Shown here in pieces: positions 48,470 to 58,079 of a stretch of DNA of 64,000 bases. The notes beneath the pieces were generated by a model, which had not been told where the DNA came from, did not search any database, and worked only from the letters and a program-made list of their open reading frames with translations. Source of the stretch: Deroplatys truncata (Eukaryota > Arthropoda > Insecta > Mantodea > Mantidae); the NCBI GenBank assembly GCA_030765065.1, contig CM060989.1:38493501-38557500 (forward strand), written 5' to 3'. Numbering within the stretch: position 1 is the first letter of the stretch; every line of letters starts with the position of its first letter. Both the position numbers and the translations under genes were made by a program.

Positions 48470-49258
48470 TATAAAATACTCTACATGTTAATGTGGAAAT
48501 ATAATGTTCATTCATAGAAGAATGATTTTCTTTCTTGTTCCCAATAGGGTAGAGTTGCAATGTAATTTGCATTCAGATGAGAAAAAGTTAGATATATAAT
48601 GTGCAACTTCCTTTTCCCTTACCAATCAACAGATATCCCTAACATATATTATTCATATAAAAACTGATTTCTGATGTTCACCTTATATTAATCAGTTTTC
48701 CTTGCATAGAAAGAATTCAAATTAGGTGATATGAGCTTGTTACATGCAAATGTAGAAACAACTCTCAACTACTTATATTCACTGTTTTGACTCTTGCGAA
48801 AAAAAATATGTGATATGTAAAATTTGGTATCAATATGTAGATGACATTTGTTGTTATTCCAAAAAGATCCTCAGAAGATGCACTAAAGCTCCTGAACTTA
48901 CAAGAATACACAATAAGCAGCAAGTTTCTTGGTTTGTGGGGCTCTGGTCTACTGGAATAACTCTTCTTGCTTCCAGATGTTTTGTTCATAGCTGTAATGA
49001 ACATCTTTAGCGGTATTACCGTAGTGATTTTTTCTGAATTTCAGTGACGACAGTTTCAGCGCCTGTCGGTACTATGCTGTTTAAATACCCTAGTGTGGGC
49101 AGCCTTTACTAAAAAGAAAGGCAAGGCTTTCCTCCTCTTACATCAACGGAGTAACAGACCACATCAGCAAGCTGCTTAAACACCAAACTAATGCAGCAAA
49201 TTCACTGCATGCTCCATACAGCCAAGGTCCTAGTAATCCACTGTCCTCAGCCGGTGTA

Positions 49259-50670
49259 TACGAGGTGTGATAAAAAAATAACGGGAATTCTTTTAATTTT
49301 GCAAGCTTTATACATCCAGTGTTCAAAACGTTTGTTTTACCTTCTTGATACACATGTTCCTGATGTATAAATATACATCATATAGTTGACGGTCAAAAAA
49401 GTTATGTGTTTTCGAGTACTTGGTGAACTTTCGAAAAAGATGGATCAAAGAATTTGCATTAAATTTTGCTTGAAACGGAATAAAGTGCAGCACCGCATTC
49501 AAAAATGTTGTTGTTCACCAATGGCACTGGGGATTATTTGATCTGCATCATTTTCCCTCTGGCTTCCCAATATAAAGTCTGTAAGTTATCACTTTTAAGG
49601 TCTTTGATCCGCATGATTCATTCCAGCATGCCTGTGTTGTAGTCCATTTAGCATTCAAAATGTTGACTGTGGCTTTTGGCGAATCTACTATGAGTAAAAC
49701 AAGAATTTATGAGCAGTATAAAGATTTCAAAGAGGGTCTAGAAGACGTTGAAGATGACGACCGCCCTGGATGCCCTAGCACATCAATTACTGATGACAAT
49801 GTGGAAGAAGAAAATGGTTCTGGAAAATTGCCAAATCACCATCAGAGAGGTTGCTGATGATGTTGGCGTATCCTTTGACTCATTCCAAGCAATTTTTTTG
49901 GATTTTTTGGGCATGAAACATGTAGCAGCAAGGTTTATTGAATTGTTGAATTTCGAGTCATCGCTCAGGAATTGTTGAATGAAGTCAAAAACGATCCAGA
50001 ACTTCTAAAGAAGGTTATAACAGGTGACAAAATGTGGGTATATGAGTATGACATCGAAACTAAGGCCCAGTCATCCCAATGGAAACTGCCTGAAGGCCAA
50101 GACCAAAAAAAATACAAGTTCGATCTTATGTGAAGGTTCTCTTCACTGTTTACTTCGATTACAATAGGATAGTACATCAGGAGTTCCTGCCTTATGATCA
50201 TACGGTCAATAAGGAATACTACCTGGAAGTTATGCGCCATTTGCATGAAGCAATCTGAAGAAAGCGACCAGAATTGTGGCAAAACCACTCGTGGAAATTG
50301 CATCACGATAATGCATCCACTCATACCTTAAATGCTTGTTCGTGATTTCTTGCAAAAAAACAAAACCATTATGCTGCCTCAGCCACTGTATTCGCCGGAC
50401 ATGGTCCCCTGCAACTTCTTTTTATTCCCGAGGCTGAAGAGAACCATGCTTTGCCACCATTGATGAGATAAAAACAGAATCGCTGAAGGAGTTGAACACC
50501 ATAACGAAAACTGAGTTTCAGAAGGGCTTCCAAGATTGGAAAAAGCACTGGCACAAGTGTATTATATCTGAGGGGGATTACTTTGAAGGGGACAAAGTTG
50601 ATGTTGATGATTAAATAACAATTCTTTAAGAAAAACAAAAATTCCCTTTACTTTTTTATCACACCTCATC
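49259..50670 (+). mobile_element. Mariner element nested in the Penelope element
   Basis: The TIR TACGAGGTGTGATAAAAAAA is matched inverted at 50670 (ATGAGGTGTGATAAAAAAG). + strand transposase blocks in order: MDQRICIKFCLK, MLTVAFGESTMSKTRIYEQY, FKEGLEDVEDDDRPGCPSTS, ITIREVADDVGVSFDS, ELLNEVKNDPELLKKVITGD, TKAQSSQWKLPEGQ, VNKEYYLEVMRHLHEAI, LHHDNAS, FEGDK near the end. Several frameshifts and stops are present, plus a 141-bp insertion at 49511-49651. Apart from that insertion the length is typical of mariner. Confidence 0.88.
49511..49651. mobile_element. 141-bp insertion inside the mariner, 14-15-bp target duplication
   Basis: CATTCAAAAATGTTG (49496-49510) recurs as CATTCAAAATGTTG (49652-49665). 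The related mariner at 38-39 kb has a single copy of this stretch (complement of ACATTCAAAATGTTAACTG). The inserted sequence has no poly(A) and no tRNA-like boxes that I can see. Confidence 0.7.
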
Positions 50671-51539
50671 AAGAATAATGTGGTGTGGTATGCATTGACA
50701 CTACTCAGCATAGTATCAACACTAGCACACAGAACAAAGTAGATGCTGCTGGTAGGGACAACCTGAAAAATCTACTGTGGCAGAACATGGATTACATACG
50801 GTAGGAAAGCATATAGCACAGTATAAAGACACGAAGGTGCCATCATTTACTCTTCATTACCATACCCGGTTAAACAGGTAGGCAATAAGTGTTCTTTAAA
50901 CATAAAAGTAATTTCAATAGGAAGAAAGAATCATTAAGACTCAACAGAGCATAGAACGCAGCTTTATAAGACATCCAGAAGCTTCAAATAAAATCATCAA
51001 ATGATATATTAAAGCGGTAGACACAAGGCATAGTGATGAAGAGTGGCAGCTCACCTAACATAGTGCAGACTTAGCACAAGTCCAACCCACTCCACTCCTG
51101 GACCATTCAGGAGCAAGCGCTGGCACGCTACTCAATAAGTAGTCATTTCAACCATACCAGGGTATATAAACAGCATGATACTGATAGGCTCCAAAGGTAA
51201 CCAATGAAGAGTTTATAACTTAGCGCTATCTACTTACTATTCCCCATCCAAAAACTAAATATACCATCCTACCGAGGGTAGGTACACAGCAGCAATACCT
51301 AGGCTCACCACAGGCCTACCAGACAGAGCAAACGAGGCTCCAAACCAGTCATCGTTGAGATTCAGAAGAGATCACTATGGCGAAGTATGGCAGATTCCAA
51401 AAATAATACTCCAGAACTATCAAGGTCAATGTACCTCCCCTCTCCAAGGCCTGGCCTAAACCCCAAACCAAAGTCAACATGTTTGTAGACTACATTTAGC
51501 ATTCTATGAGGCAGAAGATGACCCCAGGACAATGACTTC

Positions 51540-52080
51540 TCCAAACACATTTGCCAAAAGCTATGTCAATACTTTAGGTACCCTTCTAATGAAGCGGTTT
51601 AACTTCCCATTATTAAACCAAGTGAACTCCAAGGCGCACTCCAGCATCTCAACCCCAAAAAGACTGTGGGGGCCTGATGAGCCTATACCCACCACGCTAC
51701 ACTGCCTTTCCTTCAATCATGTTGTTTCCAATCAAGGTGTTCAACATGTGTCCTACCATGTGTCACTATCCACGTGAGTGAAGAGAGTCCCGGGTGATAT
51801 GCATTTTGACACCAGGGAAAGGTCTGGTTCATCCCTCCAGCTACAGATCCATTACCCTCCTGTCTGTTCTCTCCAAAGTTTTCAAGAAGCTACTCCTCGC
51901 CTGCTTGTCCCCAATACTGGCAGACATTCAAGCCATCCACAACCACCAGTTTGAGTTCTCTTCTGAGCACTCGATGTGTCAGCAGTTGTTGCACTTGGTG
52001 GAGGCCATTGTGATAGGTTTCCAGACAAGGCATTTGCATGACAATATCTCTGGACATTGAGAAGTTCTCTTCAACCTGAC
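51540..52080 (+). mobile_element. Jockey-like LINE reverse transcriptase fragment
   Basis: + strand, two frames: LQHLNPKKTVGPDEPIP (fingers: ...L...KAPG.D.I...), then ILTPGKGLVHPSSYRSITLL followed by SVLSKVFKKLLLACLSPIL and HNHQFEFSSEHSMCQQLLHL, and HDNISGH. These match RT blocks 1-3 (KPGK.P..PSSYRPISLL..LSK.FE.LL; HQFGFR..HST..Q). The catalytic F/YADD region is missing and frames are broken. Confidence 0.65.
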
Positions 52081-52621
52081 ATGTGAGTGCTCCTGCCCAA
52101 GCTCATTCAACTGGAGCTACCAACACATTTCACACACATGATACACTCTTATCTCAAATATGTAGTTTTATTTCCGTGTTAAAATTATCATAAGAAAAAT
52201 GAAAACAAACTAAATATTCAGTTTGCTTGGCTTAGTGTTGGATAGCTTGACACAGCTGTGCTATTCCAAAGAGAAACGTCAAATTTACTGTAAATATTGC
52301 GCAGCATTTTCAAAACATGACTATGGGAAAGGCTCTTCACAGTAATTTCGTTCCTTAAGGAGAAAAAGATTTTACAACTGGAAAAAAGGCTCTCAAAAGT
52401 TTTGAGCACCATTCCAAAATATCCTATTACTTAAACTGTGTTGGTGAGGCTGATGAAATCTTATCGAAGGTTTCTGACCAATCGATTGAAATGTTGATAA
52501 ATGAAGGTTTTGGCAAACAGGATTAACATTCTACCTATAATTGACACCGTGAAGTATGTCTGTGTGGACACAGATATTTGCAGAGGTGCAGGAAAAATTC
52601 ATATTGACACAAAAGTTATCA

Positions 52622-52905
52622 GTCCACCTCTGTGATGTGGGGATAGCATGTCTGCCTCACATTCATGAGGCGATGAGTTCGAATTTTGGTTAGAGTGAGT
52701 TACCCGGATGTGTTACCTGTCCCGTCTTCTGTGGTTTTCCCTTATCCTGAAAGGATGAATGTCGGGTAACTTTAAGATCTGGATCCCGGGCTCATTTGAG
52801 CATCATATCACATTTCATTCTGTCATCACTCCATATGACCTAACTGGTTAAAGGATGCTAAACCCTGCCCCCCCAAAACCAGGAAGGAGAGCCATTTTCA
52901 TGTGC
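52622..52905 (+). repeat. tRNA-derived SINE inside the hAT remnant
   Basis: The head contains GGGGATAGCATGTCTGCCTC (A-box-like) and GATGAGTTCGAATTTTGG (B-box-like). The body has GGTTTTCCCTTATCC, ATGTCGGGTAACTTTAAGAT and CATATGACCTAACTGG, and the tail is AACCAGGAAGGAGAGCC. It is the most complete SINE in the window. Confidence 0.6.
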
Positions 52906-53261
52906 TTATTCGATATAGACCTCATAGAAGACATCAGCTGAACAACATGCAATGGAATCTAAAGGACTTAAAGTAAAACACCAGCCCTTTAATATAGAAA
53001 AAAGTTGTCGAAGCTTGCAACTCTTGTCTTACTCAGAGAGATGTAAGCAGATATAGTGATGTTGAACAGATTGTCTCTTTGTGTTACATGTGTACATAAA
53101 TATGAAATGGTTTTAAGGAAAGATTCCTTTTAATTTGTAGCCATATCGTAACTGGACTTGCCACATCAATTGTTGAAAGCTTACCCAACTTAGGGCTAGT
53201 CATTGAAAACCTAGGATAGGATAGGATACAATGGGTCATTCTCAAATCTCAATGTCTGATA

Positions 53262-53828
53262 AGTAGACCTCAGACTTCATTGCACGCTTATTCAAGTTAC
53301 CTGCGCTTGGAACGTTAGGTGTAGCCAAGGCGTTGGTTTGTAGGATGGGGAGATAATGCCTCATTTGCTTCGCTGTATAGGTACAGTGTGGTGAAGAGCA
53401 AAGTTGCAACTTGATTTGCATGACAGTCACATTTCTGCAATATAATTTGTCCCCCACACCCTGATACAAAACATTAATTAATGTATTAATAGAATACAAA
53501 CGATGAAACAGTTATCTTTATGACCCACTTATTTGTTTCCATAGTTTTATTACAATAAATAACAATACATTTTTGTAAAGTGTTAAAAGAAAAACTTCTC
53601 CGCTTATCACTTAAAAATCCTTTGAATTCAGAAAAGGTTACAAACATTAAACTTCTTAGAATTCTGTACTTTCCAAAAGCGAATGACAGATTACTGTACG
53701 TTTTGACAATGGGCGCCTGCCCCGTTGCCGTATAGCTAGGAGTGGAGGGATGAACGTGACGTCATATCGGGGTGTAGTCCATGCACAATGTGTATCGGGT
53801 CTCGAGGCAATGAAATCCGAGGTCTACT
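53262..53828. mobile_element. Non-autonomous TIR element with GATA target duplication
   Basis: The ends are AGTAGACCTC and GAGGTCTACT (exact complement), extended imperfectly to about 23 bases (ACTTCATTGC against GCAATGAAAT). GATA lies on both sides (53258-53261 and 53829-53832). hAT protein sequence continues on either side. There is no transposase-like frame inside. The superfamily is unknown; the 4-bp duplication is noted only as seen. Confidence 0.65.
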
Positions 53829-54359
53829 GATAAACGTTTCGGGCCCAATCAATCGTAAAAGAAAAACAGCTCAAAGCCTTGTACGTACACCGCTAAACAT
53901 ACAACAGCATTGAATCTTTAGCAATCCGGAAGTGTATTCGAATTTTATCGAGAGCCTGCAGTTTCTTAATACGCCGAAAAGGAAAGATGAACTCTCAAAA
54001 GTGTGTGTGGAAGAAATGGAGGAAATTTAACCATGCCGAAAGATATAAAAGACACAAAAACCTATGTTCAACTAGATGGGTGGAGAGTTTTAATGTAGTT
54101 AATGACTTTATTGAACTTCTGGGTCCTGTAATCCGAGCGTTGGCAGAAATATCGCAATGGGACGATACAGATTCATCAAGGAATTCTTTGGCTTTCGAAG
54201 CTCCATTCTTCAGTGCGAAGTTTTAATTTCACTCTTCGTTACGGAATTTTATGCAAAAGATTTGCAATATGTTTGAAAGAATCGTCAAAAAGGTAGCGGA
54301 GCTGCGTGAAAATGCCGGTGACATGTATAGAGGTTTTCACTGTTGCAAAAGTTTGTAGT

Positions 54360-55039
54360 ATCGTAAATCGGGGTAACTTGAGACAGGGGGTTGTCCCAAA
54401 GTTACATCCCCGTACCGAAGTTTCGCCGATTTATTGCACGCATTGTGTATAGTCGCTGTACCCCGAATTTCAAAAAACGCAAACAGAGCAAATCAGCCTC
54501 ATTCCAATCTAGATATGTGGATTCTGAAGGGACAAGAGAAAATTAAACTCAGTTGTGTTATAAATACAACGAGAATTTGTGATCCGAACATTCACTGTCT
54601 TGTAGTAATTCCTGCAACCATGCCAGTTTTAACAGATAACAGCTACGAGGTCATATTCTTCTTATAAGGGTTCAAGATTTAAATCGCAGGACTCAATTTG
54701 GCATCATTGGCATGTTACAAGCGTAAATTAAAATACTCAGCGGGCGGTCCTTGCCTTCGTGTTCGTACTCGTTCGGGTTTGTCCGGGCCACAGCTTCGGG
54801 CTGAATGACTGACAGCACACACTCGCAAAGTGTTAGCCGGCAGCCAACGCAACATTGACGCAGTGGTATGTATCGTATTAATTGGCTTAACTTTTTCAAT
54901 TGAATTTGTTTCTTCTCACATAAGACTTTAGAGATTAAAGGTGGTGAGTTTGGTTAATGCATTTCTCTCTTGTGTTTATTTAGTGTGTGCAGCTTAAAAT
55001 TTCGAGCTAATCTGTCCATATCTGCTGAGTCCCTTTATA
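54360..55039 (+). promoter_or_regulatory. Probable ECHS1 promoter/5'UTR region
   Basis: CpG dinucleotides are visibly denser here than in the bulk of the window (for example 54730-54860, with GCGGGCGG, TCGTGTTCGTACTCG, GCCGGCAGCC). The region ends at the ECHS1 start codon and no transposon was recognised in it. No TATA box at a fixed position was identified, and the transcription start is unknown. Confidence 0.4.
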
Positions 55040-55136
55040 ATGGCATTAGCTACAACTGCGTCAAGGTTGCTAAATGGTCATACCGGAGGAATTTCAAGAT
55101 TTACAACGTTTTTGAAGTATGCAAGTACGAGTGCAG
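55040..55136 (+). CDS. ECHS1: Mitochondrial enoyl-CoA hydratase (short chain), exon 1
   Basis: ECHS1 hydrates 2-enoyl-CoA to 3-hydroxyacyl-CoA in mitochondrial fatty-acid and valine breakdown. Exon 1 encodes MALATTASRLLNGHTGGISR followed by FTTFLKYASTSA. It is rich in Arg, Lys, Ser and Thr and lacks acidic residues, as expected of a mitochondrial targeting peptide. It ends CAG before GTAGGA, phase 1, and joins exon 2 at 63111 to give [11 protein letters not shown] chose this ATG because it opens the frame that splices correctly. Confidence 0.85.
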
Positions 55137-55736
55137 GTAGGATTATTACCTCTAAAATTAACATTAAATAAATACCTTGGTAAAACATGACTCGCCAAAA
55201 GCCAAGTGTTCAAAGTCGAGGCCAAACCCTAAGATCTAAGATTAATCCTGTTGCTAAGGTCAATGCCTATAAAACTCCCTCTTTCATTCTCGTCCCCGTA
55301 CACCTATTATAACTGTAATAATTGGTCATTTATATTAATCCTGCAATTCCTCGATTTATGCTCTGTCGGGTTACGATGTATATTAGCCTCAGAAATGCTG
55401 TTATATAGTTTAGTGAATTTTAACATTTATGTACCGTGTGCAGATTTGGTTGAGTTGGTACTCGGCGCCAGTAGTTTTATTAAATAGTACCAGGAGTTGA
55501 TAAATAATGGTATATACCAGTATTCAGTTCTGAAAATTATCTCAAATTCTCAAAGAAGCAGATCCATGATGGTGGTGATTAAGGAAAGCATTTGGGTTTG
55601 TGATGAAGTTGGAAATGCTTAATTTCCATTATATCTTAGTTTTTTTTTTTTTTTTAAATTTGTATTCGAAATTTCAGTTTAGTAGCTTCCACTCGGAGCT
55701 TTTGAAGAAATAAAGTTTCTATCAATACCATTTTTA

Positions 55737-56568
55737 CTTTCTCCACCATATACCTATTAGATAAATAAGATATTGCATTCATAAAAAAATGTGATATTAA
55801 TACTTCACCGGAAATACATGTTTTAAGGCCCCTGAATAAAAAAAATTAAAGAAAGGTCGGTATGTTTTAACTCAAAAACGAAAAATTGGATAAACACCAA
55901 ACTTGGTATTTAAGTTCAGCACCTTCCAAAGATGCGACACAAAGATTTTCAAGAAAATCCCCGCACCTCAAACTATCCCTTACATGTAACAATTTTTTGA
56001 TTTTCTCAAAAATGACTCTTTAACGATTTTGATTAAAATACCATATATTAAAGATATTTACATGACAAAATGTATATCTTGAATTTTCTGTCAATAGCTT
56101 GTGAAGTCCTCTTCATACGGAAGGAATTTTGTATGATCTTATAACTGGCAAACATTAAGCAATAAGATGAAAATATACTACACAAAAAGATAGATCTCTT
56201 TAAAATACGTAATTTATTTCAATATAACTTTTTTTTTGTGGCATCAGCCATTTCTGAAATATCTGTTTATTAATGGTTTGAATTGTTCAATACTTGCCTT
56301 TGTCGACTTTCAGTTGTTTCTTGTGAAGTCATGGAAAGAGAATGGAATTTTAAGACCAGCATGTGGTGTCCAGTCTAAAATATTTGACACTCGCTATTCC
56401 CTTTGTATCTATAACAAAATGTGTAGTGCAGCTATTTCCTGAAAGGTTTATCTCCATTAAAATAATGATGTGGATAGGAAAATAAACTTTCGTAAGAATA
56501 ACTTGTATACACATTAATAAATGATAGAGGGCAGAGAAAGTCATGTGAATATAACACATTGACTTTTC
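55737..56568 (+). mobile_element. Microsatellite-bearing repeat unit, copy K (old subfamily)
   Basis: Diverged + copy from ACTTTCTCCACCATATACCT to ATATAACACATTGACTTTTC. The microsatellite slot is lost. It shares with copies L and N variant stretches such as GAAGTCCTCTTCAT and an extra AATTTTGTATGATCTTAT, which marks an older subfamily. Confidence 0.7.
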
Positions 56569-56627
56569 ATAAACTGCCTCATACTGGTTTGTCAGTGTTT
56601 CTAATTTCTTTGGTCTAAAATATATAT

Positions 56628-58045
56628 ATTTTAGTGTTACATTCACATGGTTTCTCTGCCCTCTATCATTTATTTTTATATAGCTTGATCAAACTATTCT
56701 TATAAAAGCTTTCTATCTACTCATGTTAATCAAGGTAAACATTTGCAGTTACATGACATATTTTGTTGTTGGTATAAGGTGGATACAGGAAACCAAAGCT
56801 GTTTACTTTATGTTGACCTTTTAAATCCCATACTATTTCCATAATATGCTGAGAAACAATTATATGATGACCACTTTAAAAATGACAAAGTGATACTGAA
56901 AAAATTCAAATCGGTACCAACGGATATCTCAGAAAAAACTGATTTGGAATAAATTGTGTCTTTAAAGAGATTTACATTTTCTGTGAAGTAGGTTTTGGTG
57001 TATCTCTAGTATTTTATCAGTTATTCACAATTAAACAAAGTTCTTTCTGAATGAAGAGGACTTCACAGGCCACTCCCAAAAAAATTCAAGGTAAATGTTT
57101 TATTTGTCATGTAAATATCTTAAATGTTGGTATTTTAATAAAACTATAGCAATTTTTTAGAAAATTAAATATTTCTAAATATTTTCCATGTAAAAGGTAG
57201 TTTGAGGTGTGACATTTTTCTTGAAAATTGTTTTGTTACATCTTTGGAAGATATTAAAGTTAAATTCCAAGTTTGGTTATTTATCTGTTATTTCATTTTT
57301 GAGTTATGCTTTTCACACATACCAGAGGGGTGTGTTGGAAACCCCCTCCCTCTTGCTAGGAAAATGAATAGCAAAAATAGCTTCATTAAAATAATGGCAT
57401 CTTTGTAGGTTAGTGGGAATGGGACACTTCTTAACTATATCACTGGTACACCATATGTCTTAGACAGTATCACAAAGGTAACAGCAACAGAAAGTGTACT
57501 TTAGATGGCCTTGTTATAAGCATGTTAAGAAAGCAGAGGCACGTTTTTGTTACAGTGTTAAATTTGAGTGGTTTCCAAATGAGTGCAATATCTCTTATTG
57601 TAGAACATAGCAGAAACCCTATTTTGTAATAAAATAGCATGGCCTGCAGCAGAAATATAAAATTCTTCAGAGTGATCATTGATTCTTATGTCACAACACA
57701 TTTGCCACTTAGAATATGCAAAACATCCTATCATAATTTTAATTCCAATTCTTGCACTTTAATCTATGAATATAAAATCAATTTATTTAAATATTTCAAC
57801 TCAGAATTAATTTGTATTTATCATTTGAGTTGATATAAATTGTTTAAAAAATGGATCCCCATTCATAACCCCCCCCTTAATATTTTTCTGGCTACACTTC
57901 TGACACATACACACACTTTTTTCTATAAATGCTTTTTCTGAATCTAGGCATTCTCAAAACATGTATTTCTGTTGAAATCCTTGCATAAAATTTTTGGGTA
58001 GAATTCAATAGCTACTTCTTCTGTATGTGATAGAGAAAATAAAAA
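56628..58045 (-). mobile_element. Microsatellite-bearing repeat unit, copy L (old, interrupted), inverted to K
   Basis: Reverse-orientation copy from GTGTTACATTCACATGGTTT to GATAGAGAAAATAAAAA. About 570 bases of foreign AT-rich sequence (roughly 57325-57893) sit where the microsatellite slot should be. Together with copy K it forms a large imperfect palindrome with a ~60-base spacer. Confidence 0.65.
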
Positions 58046-58079
58046 CTGAAAGTTACATTAATTAACCTTTACCAATAAA

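Larger units (their letters stand above)
48790..50990 (+). mobile_element. Penelope-like element remnant, split by a mariner
   Basis: The left part (48790-49258) encodes the RT block WYQYVDD and, after a frameshift, TFVVIPKRSSEDALKLLNLQ, then YINGVTDHISKLLKHQTN and SSAGVY at the start of the GIY-YIG region. The right part (50671-50990) continues CGVVCIDTTQHSINT, KSTVAEHGLHTVGKH, HTRLNR and KSNFNRKKESLRLNRA. This is the order of RT end, linker, and GIY-YIG endonuclease of Penelope-like elements. Stops and frameshifts show it is dead. The N-terminal RT is absent. Confidence 0.7.
52222..54355 (+). pseudogene. hAT transposon remnant (TTF-finger / ZMYM1-like), twice interrupted
   Basis: Three + strand pieces keep the order of one protein. 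At 52225-52615: a TTF-type finger (WLDSLTQLCYSKEKR, YCKYCAAFSKHDYGKG, FYNWKKGSQKF), then RINILPIIDTVKY and GAGKIHIDTKVI. At 53090-53215: TGLATSIVESLPNLGLVIEN. At 53930-54355: LNTPKRKDELSKVCVEEMEE, NLCSTRWVESFNVVNDFIEL, PVIRALAEISQWDD. These match hAT proteins annotated as ZMYM1-like or 52-kDa repressor-like. A SINE (52622-52905) and a TIR element (53262-53828) interrupt it. Stops are frequent. Confidence 0.7.
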
